In this document: positions 53,258-61,016 of the stretch, piece by piece
Layout: the number at the start of each line of letters is the position of its first letter
How positions within the stretch are numbered: position 1 is the stretch's first letter
Source of the DNA: Roseitranquillus sp963709765
GTDB lineage: Bacteria; Pseudomonadota; Alphaproteobacteria; Rhodobacterales; Rhodobacteraceae
NCBI GenBank assembly: GCA_963709765.1
Contig: CAVPXL010000001.1
Span: forward strand, 434,001-498,000
DNA length: 64,000 nt
Direction of reading: 5' to 3'
Position numbers and translations under genes: made by a program
The notes under the pieces: model-generated
The model's input: the letters and a program-made list of their open reading frames with translations, nothing else
What the model was told of the DNA's origin: nothing
Database searches by the model: none

Positions 53258-56122
53258 GTGTCCCTTTTTCTTCTCGCCGCCCTGCCCTTTCTGGGAGCGA
53301 TCCTGCCGGGCCTGATGAACTCGGCAGGTCGCAAGGCTTGCTCGGGTGTGACGTTCACGGTCAGCCTGTTGGCCCTGATCGGCCTGCTGACGCATCTGCC
53401 GGCCGTGCTGTCGGGCGAACTCGTTACCGCGCGGCTGGACTGGATCCCGTCGCTCGGGCTCAACGCGACGCTGATGCTTGACGGTCTGGGCTTCTTCTTC
53501 GCGGGCCTGATCCTCGGCATCGGCCTTCTGATCATCGCCTATGCGGGGCGCTATCTCGGCCGCGAAGACCACATGGGAGAGTTCTTCACCTACCTGCTGC
53601 TGTTCCAGGGCGCGATGGTGGGCATCGTGCTCAGCGACAATGTCCTGCTGCTGCTCGTCTTCTGGGAGCTGACGTCGCTCTCGTCGTTCCTGTTGATCGG
53701 CTACTGGAAGCACCTGCCCGAGAGCCGGCAAGGCGCGCGCATGGCGCTGACCGTGACGGGCATGGGCGGGCTCGCGATGATCGCCGGCATGCTGATCCTC
53801 GGTCGCATCGCGGGCAGCTACGACCTGAGCGTGATCCTGCAGTCGCGCGAGGCGATCCAGGCCTCGCCGCTCTACGTGCCGGCGCTGATCCTGATCCTCT
53901 TGGGCTGCTTCACCAAATCCGCCCAGTTTCCGTTCCACTTCTGGCTGCCGCACGCGATGGCCGCGCCGACGCCGGTCTCGGCCTATCTGCATTCCGCCAC
54001 GATGGTGAAGGCGGGGATCTTCCTGATGGCGCGGATGTGGCCGGTCCTGTCGGGCACGCCGGAATGGTTCATCATCGTCACGAGCGCGGGCCTGATCACG
54101 ATGGTCCTCGGTGCGGTGATCGCGCTCTTCAAGCACGATCTGAAGGCGCTGCTGGCCTTCTCGACGGTCAGCCATCTCGGCCTGATGACCATGCTGCTCG
54201 GCACCGGCACGGCGTTCGGCGCGATGGCGGCGGTGTTCCACGTCCTCAACCATGCGACCTTCAAGGCCGCGCTCTTCATGTCGGCCGGCATCATCGACCA
54301 CGCGGCGCACACCCGCGACATCCGGCGGCTGGGCGGGCTGCGCCACCTGATGCCGGTCACTTTCGTCATCGTGACCCTCGCAGCGCTGTCGATGGCCGGG
54401 ATCCCGCTGCTGAACGGATTTCTCTCCAAGGAGATGATGCTGGAGGAGACTCTCCACACGACCCTGTTCGGCATTCCGTGGCTTGTGCCCGCGCTCGCGG
54501 TCGTGGGGTCGCTGTTCTCGGCGGCCTACTGCTTCCGGCTGATCGGCCATGTCTTCCTAGGCCCCGCGCGCGACGACTATCCAACTAGGCCGCACGACCC
54601 GGTGGCCGGGCTGTGGCTGCCCCCTGCCCTTCTGATCGTTCCGGTCGTCGTGATCGGCGTCGCGCCGTTCCTGGCCGAGCCATTCGTGAAAATCGTCACG
54701 GCATCCGTGCTGGGCGAGGCCGCGGAGGTCCCGGAGGAACATCTCGCGATCTGGCACGGCCTGGTGCCGGCGCTCTGGATGTCGGTCATCGCGGTGGCAG
54801 GCGGGCTCGTGCTGCTGGCGGCCTACGTCCCTGCTCTGCGGCTGTGGGACATATCGCCACGCCCCGAGGCCAAGCGCCTCTTCGAGGGCACGATCGGGGG
54901 CAGCGTCGCGCTTGCCCGCCGGATGATCCAGCCCCTGCATGACGGCGCGTTCACCCGATACGCCGCGATACTGGCTGTCACCATCGTCGCGATCGCCGGA
55001 CATGCCTGGGGCACCGGCACCGTCGGACCGGCGGCCCATGCGATGCAGCCGCCCAACTTCGTGCAGGTCGCAGCCTGGGCGATGCTGGTCGCGGCGACGG
55101 CCGGGCTGGTCTTTCTCCATCGCAACCGCCTGCTCTCGCTGATCCTGATCGGAATCGTCGGGCTGATAGTGACAGCGGGCTTCGTGTTCTTCAGCGCGCC
55201 CGACCTCGCCATGACCCAGCTCACGGTCGAGGTCGTGACGATCATCCTCCTGCTTCTGGCGCTCAACTTTCTGCCCAACCACACGCCTGTGGAAAGCACG
55301 GCGTTCCGCCGCACCCGGGACGCCGCCGTGGCCCTGGCAGGCGGTGTCGCGGCGATGGGGCTGACCTATTACTACCTGTTGCGCGATCCGGTCGCCGCCA
55401 GCATCTCCGAATTCCACCTGGCCAATTCCTACAAGGGCGGCGGCGGCACCAACGTCGTCAACGTGATCCTCGTCGACTTCCGGGGCTTTGACACCTACGG
55501 CGAGATCATCGTGCTCTCGATCGCCGCGCTCCTGATCTTTGCCCTGACTGAGGCGCTGCTGTCCGGGCCGGTCCGGGCGCGGCTCCTGAACCGCAAGCCG
55601 GACCAGCCGCGGGCGGGCGGCGCGCACCCGATGATGATGGTCGTCGTGACCCGCGTCATCATGCCGATCGTCCTCCTTGTCGGCTTCTACATATTCTGGC
55701 GTGGCCACAACGAACCCGGCGGCGGCTTCATCGCCGGCCTTATCGTGTCGATCGCCGTCGTGATGCAGTACATGGCCAGCGGCTTCGCCTGGACTTCGAC
55801 GCGGCTGCGCTACCCATACCACGGGGTGATCGGCGCGGGCGTGCTCGTCGCGGGACTGACCGGAATAGGCTCCTGGTTCTTCGGCGCGCCGTTCCTGACA
55901 TCCGCTTTCACGTATGTCCGCATCCCGCCGTTCCAGAAGTTCGAGCTGGCGACGGCCGCGCTCTTCGACCTGGGCGTGTTCCTCGCGGTCGTGGGCGCCG
56001 TGATGCTGTCGCTCGAAAGCTTCTCGCGGCTGGCGCGGCGGGCGCATGTCCCCGCATCCGAGCATCCGATGGGAATCGATCCATCGCGCGAGGATGCGGG
56101 CGCCATCGGGGAGACCGCCTGA
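53258..56122 (+). CDS. mrpA: Mrp Na+/H+ antiporter subunit A fused to subunit B
   Basis: Main subunit of the multisubunit Mrp cation/proton antiporter, related to complex I NuoL. 954 aa and some 20 or more membrane segments. The NuoL-like part has FWELTSLSSFLLIGYW, FHFWLPHAMAAPTPVSAYLHS and the proton-channel lysine region VIALFKHDLKALLAFSTVSHLG. The C-terminal part (from about residue 785) is an MrpB domain: GFYIFWRGHNEPGGGFIAGL. A/B fusion is usual in alphaproteobacteria. GTG start with AGGAG upstream. Confidence 0.95.
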   Translation: MSLFLLAALPFLGAILPGLMNSAGRKACSGVTFTVSLLALIGLLTHLPAVLSGELVTARLDWIPSLGLNATLMLDGLGFFFAGLILGIGLLIIAYAGRYLGREDHMGEFFTYLLLFQGAMVGIVLSDNVLLLLVFWELTSLSSFLLIGYWKHLPESRQGARMALTVTGMGGLAMIAGMLILGRIAGSYDLSVILQSREAIQASPLYVPALILILLGCFTKSAQFPFHFWLPHAMAAPTPVSAYLHSATMVKAGIFLMARMWPVLSGTPEWFIIVTSAGLITMVLGAVIALFKHDLKALLAFSTVSHLGLMTMLLGTGTAFGAMAAVFHVLNHATFKAALFMSAGIIDHAAHTRDIRRLGGLRHLMPVTFVIVTLAALSMAGIPLLNGFLSKEMMLEETLHTTLFGIPWLVPALAVVGSLFSAAYCFRLIGHVFLGPARDDYPTRPHDPVAGLWLPPALLIVPVVVIGVAPFLAEPFVKIVTASVLGEAAEVPEEHLAIWHGLVPALWMSVIAVAGGLVLLAAYVPALRLWDISPRPEAKRLFEGTIGGSVALARRMIQPLHDGAFTRYAAILAVTIVAIAGHAWGTGTVGPAAHAMQPPNFVQVAAWAMLVAATAGLVFLHRNRLLSLILIGIVGLIVTAGFVFFSAPDLAMTQLTVEVVTIILLLLALNFLPNHTPVESTAFRRTRDAAVALAGGVAAMGLTYYYLLRDPVAASISEFHLANSYKGGGGTNVVNVILVDFRGFDTYGEIIVLSIAALLIFALTEALLSGPVRARLLNRKPDQPRAGGAHPMMMVVVTRVIMPIVLLVGFYIFWRGHNEPGGGFIAGLIVSIAVVMQYMASGFAWTSTRLRYPYHGVIGAGVLVAGLTGIGSWFFGAPFLTSAFTYVRIPPFQKFELATAALFDLGVFLAVVGAVMLSLESFSRLARRAHVPASEHPMGIDPSREDAGAIGETA

Positions 56123-56123
56123 C

Positions 56124-56471
56124 ATGGAATTGCTCGTCGCCTCCGCCATCGGCATTCTCACCGCCGCCGGACTCTACCTCGTCCTGCGGCTCAGGACCTT
56201 TCCCGTCATCATGGGGACGTCGCTCCTGACCTACGCGGTCAACGTCTTCCTCTTCGCCTCGGGCCGCCTGACGGTCGGCGCCCCGCCGATCCTGAGCGAC
56301 GCCGAGGCCTATACCGACCCGCTGCCGCAGGCGCTCGTGCTGACGGCGATCGTGATCTCCTTCGGCATGACCGCGGTGGTCGTGATGATCGCCCTCGGCG
56401 CCTATCTGGGCGCGGACGACGACCATGTGGACGACGCACCGGCCACACCTGCCGCGGAGGACCGGGCGTGA
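56124..56471 (+). CDS. mrpC: Mrp antiporter subunit C
   Basis: 115 aa, three membrane segments, NuoK-like. GTSLLTYAVNVFLFASG and DPLPQALVLTAIVISFGMTA are the conserved core, with the family's 'DPLPQALVLTAIVI' signature. It starts one base after the mrpA stop and overlaps mrpD by GTGA. Acidic C-terminal tail. Confidence 0.95.
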   Translation: MELLVASAIGILTAAGLYLVLRLRTFPVIMGTSLLTYAVNVFLFASGRLTVGAPPILSDAEAYTDPLPQALVLTAIVISFGMTAVVVMIALGAYLGADDDHVDDAPATPAAEDRA

Positions 56472-58012
56472 CGCACTGGATCATCCTCCCCGTCGTTCTC
56501 CCGGCCTTCCTGGCCTCCTTCATCATCCTGACCGCGCGGCACCACATCGCGATCCAGCGCGTCATCTCGGTCGGCGGCGCCAGCGGCCTGCTCGCGATCG
56601 CGGCGGGCCTGGCGATGCAGGCGTCCGACGGCACGGTGACGCTCTACCAGCTGAGCGACTGGGCCGCGCCCTTCGGGATCGTGCTCGTCGCGGATCGCCT
56701 TTCGACGCTGATGGTGCTGCTCACCGCCGCACTGTCGCTCTTCGTGCTGCTCTATGTGGTTGGATCCCGATGGGATACCCGGGGACGGCATTTCCATGCC
56801 CTGTTCCAGTTCCAGCTCATGGGAATCATGGGCGCGTTCCTGACCGGCGACCTCTTCAACCTCTTCGTCTTCTTCGAGGTGCTCCTGATCGCCTCCTATG
56901 GCCTGATGATCCATTCGGGCGGCACGGTCAGGCTGCGCGCAGGCACGCAATACGTGCTCTACAACCTGCTGGGTTCGACGCTGTTCCTCTTCGCCCTGGG
57001 CGCGCTCTACGCGGAGACCGGCACGCTCAACATGGCGGACCTGTCCCGGCGGGTGCTGCTCATCGACCCGGCCGCGACGGCAGGCATCCGCGTGGCCGCG
57101 GTCCTGCTGCTCATGGTGTTCGCGATCAAGGCGGCCGTCGTCCCGCTGCACTTCTGGCTGCCCTCCAGCTACGCCGAGGCGCCGCCCCCCGTCGCCGCAC
57201 TGTTCGCGATCATGACCAAGGTCGGCGCCTACGCGATCATCCGGGTCTATACCCTGATCTTTCCGCCGGGGCTGGAGGCGACGGCCGGGCTGCATGGCTG
57301 GTGGCTGCTGCCCGCGGCACTCGTCTCGCTCGCCGTCGGCATGATCGGCGTGCTCGCCGCGCGGCGGCTCGATCGACTGGTGGCCTTCGCCGTGATCGGG
57401 TCGATGGGCATGGTGATGGTCGCGATCTCGCTCTTCACGCAGGCGGGCGTGGCGGCAGCGCTCTACTACATCGTGCATTCCACGCTGGCGGCCGGGGCGC
57501 TGTTCCTGATCTGCGATCTGGTGCGGACCGGTCGCGCGGATCTCGGTCTGCGGGCGCAGTCTCCCCTCGCGGGAGCCGCCCTGACGACCGCGCTCTTCTT
57601 CGTCGCGGCCATCGCCATGATCGGGCTGCCTCCGCTTTCGGGGTTCGTGGGCAAGCTGCTGATCCTCGATGCCGCTTTCGAAACGCCGCAGGTCGTCTGG
57701 GTATGGACCGTGATCCTGGTGACCAGCCTTGTGAGCATGGTCGGTTTCGCCCGCGCCGGCTCCGTGCTGTTCTGGAACTCCGGAAAGGCTCCACTCGAAG
57801 GCGCAACCGTTTCGGGCACGCGCCCGACGGTCCTGGCCTACGTGGCCGCCGGCAGTCTGCTGGCGCTGCTGACGGCGCACACTGTCTTCGCAGGTCCGGT
57901 GACGGGATACACAGACGCGATCTCGCGCCAGCTCTTCGCACCGGCACGATACGTCTCGACCGTTCTTGACACGCCGGGCAAGCTTTCGGGATCCGAAGCG
58001 GAGACGCATTGA
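56468..58012 (+). CDS. mrpD: Mrp antiporter subunit D
   Basis: 514 aa NuoM/N-like antiporter subunit with about 14 membrane segments. FQLMGIMGAFLTGDLFNLFV, the core FFEVLLIASYGLMIHSGG, LHFWLPSSYAEAPPPVAALF and RRLDRLVAFAVIGSMGMVM show the conserved glutamate, lysine and proline helix breaks. It starts with a GTG that overlaps the mrpC stop. Confidence 0.95.
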   Translation: MTHWIILPVVLPAFLASFIILTARHHIAIQRVISVGGASGLLAIAAGLAMQASDGTVTLYQLSDWAAPFGIVLVADRLSTLMVLLTAALSLFVLLYVVGSRWDTRGRHFHALFQFQLMGIMGAFLTGDLFNLFVFFEVLLIASYGLMIHSGGTVRLRAGTQYVLYNLLGSTLFLFALGALYAETGTLNMADLSRRVLLIDPAATAGIRVAAVLLLMVFAIKAAVVPLHFWLPSSYAEAPPPVAALFAIMTKVGAYAIIRVYTLIFPPGLEATAGLHGWWLLPAALVSLAVGMIGVLAARRLDRLVAFAVIGSMGMVMVAISLFTQAGVAAALYYIVHSTLAAGALFLICDLVRTGRADLGLRAQSPLAGAALTTALFFVAAIAMIGLPPLSGFVGKLLILDAAFETPQVVWVWTVILVTSLVSMVGFARAGSVLFWNSGKAPLEGATVSGTRPTVLAYVAAGSLLALLTAHTVFAGPVTGYTDAISRQLFAPARYVSTVLDTPGKLSGSEAETH

Positions 58013-58013
58013 C

Positions 58014-58514
58014 ATGATGAAGGCCATCCGATGGCTTCTGCCCCATCCGTTCCTGACCGCACTTCTGGCGATCGTCTGGATCCTGCTGCAAGCCGAGTTC
58101 TCTGCCGGCATGGCCGTGTTCGGCCTGATCCTCGGCATCGTGATCCCCATCGGCACCGCACCCTGGTGGCCGGACCGCCCGCAGCACCTCTCGGTCGGGC
58201 GCCTGATCCTCTATTGCCTGCTGGTGATGTGGGACATCATCGTCGCCAACGTCCAGGTGGCGTGGATCGTCCTGACGAAGTCCAACGCGGACATGCGTCC
58301 CGCCTGGGTAGCCATCCCCCTTGACCTGCGTTCGCCCGAGGCGATCACGGTCCTCGCCGGGACGATCACCCTCACGCCCGGCACCGTGTCCGCCGACCTG
58401 TCGGATAGCGGCCGCTGCCTGCTGGTCCACGCGCTCCACGCGCCAGACCCGGACGCGGTGCGTGATGACATCAAATCCCGATACGAACGCCGCCTGATGG
58501 AGATATTCGGATGA
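58014..58514 (+). CDS. mrpE: Mrp antiporter subunit E
   Basis: 166 aa. Two or three membrane segments at the N-terminus, then a cytosolic domain with WDIIVANVQVAWIVL, ITVLAGTITLTPGTVSADLS and LLVHALHAPD, which are the standard MrpE blocks. Starts one base after the mrpD stop. Confidence 0.94.
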   Translation: MMKAIRWLLPHPFLTALLAIVWILLQAEFSAGMAVFGLILGIVIPIGTAPWWPDRPQHLSVGRLILYCLLVMWDIIVANVQVAWIVLTKSNADMRPAWVAIPLDLRSPEAITVLAGTITLTPGTVSADLSDSGRCLLVHALHAPDPDAVRDDIKSRYERRLMEIFG

Positions 58515-58798
58515 CTCTGGCGATCACCCTGATGACCTGGGCGCTCTACGCGGCCTTCGCGGTCGTGGCCCTGTCGCAGATCATGGCGATGGTGCGGCTC
58601 TGGATCGGCCCGGGCACCGGCGACCGCATCCTCGCGCTCGACACGATGTTCGTCAACGCGCTCAGTCTGATCGTGCTTCTGGGAATCGCACAAGGTACTG
58701 CGATCTATTTCGAGGCATCGCTCATCATCGCCATGCTCGGTTTCGTCTCCACCGTCGCATATGCGCGCTTCGTGCTACGAGGGGACATCATCGAATGA
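58511..58798 (+). CDS. mrpF: Mrp antiporter subunit F
   Basis: 95 aa with three membrane segments. MVRLWIGPGTGDRILALDTM carries the conserved GPxxxDRxLALD motif with its essential aspartates. It overlaps mrpE and mrpG by ATGA junctions. Confidence 0.94.
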   Translation: MTLAITLMTWALYAAFAVVALSQIMAMVRLWIGPGTGDRILALDTMFVNALSLIVLLGIAQGTAIYFEASLIIAMLGFVSTVAYARFVLRGDIIE

Positions 58799-59211
58799 TC
58801 GTGCAGACCCTCGCGACTCTCGCCATCGCGATGTCCGTCCTGATCGGGCTGGCCTTCACCCTTGTCGCGGCCATCGGCCTGTTGAAGCTGAACGATCCGA
58901 TGACGCGCCTGCACGCGCCGACAAAGGCCGGCACGCTCGGGACGGGCGCCTTTCTGTTGGCGTCCACGATCCACTCCCACACGTTCGGCGAGGGCTCGCT
59001 GCACGAGCTACTGATCTTGGCGTTTCTGTTCGCGACGGCACCGGTCTCGGCCAATTTCATCTCCCGCGTGAACATCCACAAGCGCAGTTGCGATGCTCCC
59101 CCGCCGCCGCCGCGCGACGAGATGTGGTCGACACTGAACGTTCCCGAAGCTGACCGCGAATTCGAGCAAACACCGCCCCCCAACGGCCCTTCCGGCCCGA
59201 AAAACAATTAA
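58795..59211 (+). CDS. mrpG: Mrp antiporter subunit G
   Basis: 138 aa with three membrane segments. AIGLLKLNDPMTRLHAPTKA is the MrpG signature. It ends the operon; the tail is Pro-rich and polar (TPPPNGPSGPKNN). No clear terminator follows on this strand within 220 bp. Confidence 0.93.
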   Translation: MIVQTLATLAIAMSVLIGLAFTLVAAIGLLKLNDPMTRLHAPTKAGTLGTGAFLLASTIHSHTFGEGSLHELLILAFLFATAPVSANFISRVNIHKRSCDAPPPPPRDEMWSTLNVPEADREFEQTPPPNGPSGPKNN

Positions 59212-59436
59212 ACCGCTTGACGCTGCCCCCTCGCAAAACCGCCGCGCGGGGAACACGACGCTGGAGCCTCCGAGGGCGTGAAGATCTCGTTGACGAGTAG
59301 CCAGGCGCTCAGGTCTCGCCGCCACACCTAACCGCAACGCCCTCGCCGCGTATCGCCAAGCTTCTGTCCAACGCACTGGTATGGGGATCCGGTCGGATCA
59401 ACCCACGTCCAAGTCTTCCAACAAAGCTCTCGACAA

Positions 59437-59465
59437 GAAAAAACCGCTGCCCGAGAGCAGCGGTG
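59437..59465 (-). terminator. intrinsic terminator of carD
   Basis: On the minus strand an 8-bp stem ACCGCTGC/GCAGCGGT with a 6-nt loop is followed by a run of T (plus-strand A run 59438-59443), 23 bp past the carD stop. Confidence 0.85.
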
Positions 59466-59487
59466 CCGAAATCAGGACCCGGGTAGT

Positions 59488-60003
59488 TCAGGCCGCGGCA
59501 GCGCGCGACATCAACACTTCGTCGACCTGCTTTTGCGCTGCGCCCTCTTCAGCGCCACTTACAGCCGCCACTTCGCGCGTCAGACGTTCCAGCGCGGCTT
59601 CGTAGAGCTGACGCTCGGAATAGCTCTGCTCGCGCTGGTCGTCAGCCCGGTGCAGGTCACGAACCACCTCGGCGATGGAAATAAGATCACCGGAATTGAT
59701 CTTCTGTTCATATTCCTGCGCACGGCGGGACCACATTGCCTTCTTGACCTTCGCCTTGCTTTTCAGCGTCGTCATCGCCTTGGACACTATGTCGGGAGAC
59801 GAGAGGGACCGCATCCCCACTTCGGTCGCCTTGTGCGTCGGCACGCGCAGCGTCATCTTGTCCTTCTCGAACGAGATGACGAACAGTTCCAGCTTGAGGC
59901 CAGCGACCTCCTGCTCTTCGATCGAGACGATCTTGCCGACACCATGGGCCGGATAGACCACAAACTCGTTCGGGCGGAAATCGAGGTTCTTGTTCTTGCT
60001 CAT
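59488..60003 (-). CDS. carD: CarD-family transcriptional regulator
   Basis: 171 aa. The N-terminal CarD/RID domain binds RNA polymerase beta (FRPNEFVVYPAHGVGKIVSI, LELFVISFEKDKMTLRVPT). The helical C-terminal domain binds upstream promoter DNA (MWSRRAQEYEQKINSGDL, ERQLYEAALERLTREVAAV). In alphaproteobacteria CarD helps open rRNA and other promoters. ATG 60003 is the family start; the frame is open further upstream. Confidence 0.94.
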   Translation of the reverse strand: MSKNKNLDFRPNEFVVYPAHGVGKIVSIEEQEVAGLKLELFVISFEKDKMTLRVPTHKATEVGMRSLSSPDIVSKAMTTLKSKAKVKKAMWSRRAQEYEQKINSGDLISIAEVVRDLHRADDQREQSYSERQLYEAALERLTREVAAVSGAEEGAAQKQVDEVLMSRAAAA

Positions 60004-60275
60004 CAGGTCTATGTTCCTCACATCGGTCCAGGATGAGATACGAGACTTCGCAAAACAGGCGAAGAACCGGAAAGTTCCTCGCCTTTGTTCAATTGCGAAC
60101 CTACATTGACCGCCAGGCATGCGGCCAACTGCCCATCCGATGAATCCTCACAGTAGGAAAACTATAGCAAAAAAGGCGGCTTCGCGGAAGCCCAGCGTCG
60201 CGGTCCGCGGTTGCGGCGAATTCCTATGCGGATTCAGGCATATGATCGATCGCTCCGGATCAATCTCTGCGCAAA

Positions 60276-60611
60276 TCACCCGCCTTCGCCCGGCGCCTCG
60301 GAAAAGAGTGCCATCTTGCCATCCTTGCCGTCCATCTCTTCTGCACCCTCGGGAGGATCCTTTTTGGTGACGATGACCGGCCAGTTTTCAGAGTACTTTC
60401 GGTTGAACTCGACCCATTTCTCCATTTCGGGCTCCGTGTCGGGCCTGATGGCGTCGGCGGGACATTCCGGTTCACACACGCCGCAATCGATGCACTCGTC
60501 CGGATGGATGACCAGCATGTTCTCACCCTCGTAGAAGCAGTCGACGGGGCAAACCTCCACGCAATCGGTGTATTTGCAGGCGATGCAGTTCTCGGTGACG
60601 ACATAGGTCAT
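60276..60611 (-). CDS. fdxA: 7Fe ferredoxin FdxA
   Basis: 111 aa ferredoxin with one 3Fe-4S and one 4Fe-4S cluster: CIACKYTDCVEVCPVDC and CIDCGVCEPECP. The C-terminal extension with EFNRKYSENWPVI is typical of the FdxA/FdII group. Cytosolic electron carrier. ATG 60611 (MTYVVTENCI) is the family start. Confidence 0.96.
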   Translation of the reverse strand: MTYVVTENCIACKYTDCVEVCPVDCFYEGENMLVIHPDECIDCGVCEPECPADAIRPDTEPEMEKWVEFNRKYSENWPVIVTKKDPPEGAEEMDGKDGKMALFSEAPGEGG

Positions 60612-60662
60612 GGCTGGTGTCCGGATCTCAGATGCCAAATCTCAGTAAGGAACCGGCCCGGA

Positions 60663-61013
60663 TCATTCAAGCGGCGGACGCTTGGAAAGGATGGCAGCCC
60701 GCCTGTCGCGACGATCCGGCGCAGGTCCCGCCGGTGGGGAAGGCGGTGCGATATCGTCGTAAAGGGACCGGGCCTCGGATGCCGGCCCCCTTCGGCTTGC
60801 GAGCCCCAGGATGCGCACGACCCTGACCACGCGCCCCTGCGAGAAGGTCAAGGTGTCACCCGCGCCCACTTGCGCCGCGGGTTTTGTCGCCCGCTGACCG
60901 TCGATGCGGACCCGGCCCTCGGAAATGACCCGCGCAGCCATCGACCGCGTCTTGAAGAAGCGCGCATGCCAAAGCCACTTGTCCAGACGCTCCGACGACC
61001 GTCTCGGCTCCAT
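60663..61013 (-). CDS. S4-domain RNA-binding protein (Hsp15-like)
   Basis: 116 aa. The S4 domain reads RLDKWLWHARFFKTRSMAAR, then ISEGRVRIDGQ and VGAGDTLTFSQGRVVRVVRI, matching Hsp15/RNA-binding S4 proteins that act on stalled ribosomal subunits. A basic, Pro-rich tail follows. It starts 3 bp past the helicase stop, so the two are co-transcribed. Confidence 0.9.
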   Translation of the reverse strand: MEPRRSSERLDKWLWHARFFKTRSMAARVISEGRVRIDGQRATKPAAQVGAGDTLTFSQGRVVRVVRILGLASRRGPASEARSLYDDIAPPSPPAGPAPDRRDRRAAILSKRPPLE

Positions 61014-61016
61014 GGT

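Noticed and set aside
60120..60275. A gene between fdxA and carD
   Set aside because: Only short frames without starts; the region is better read as the carD promoter area.
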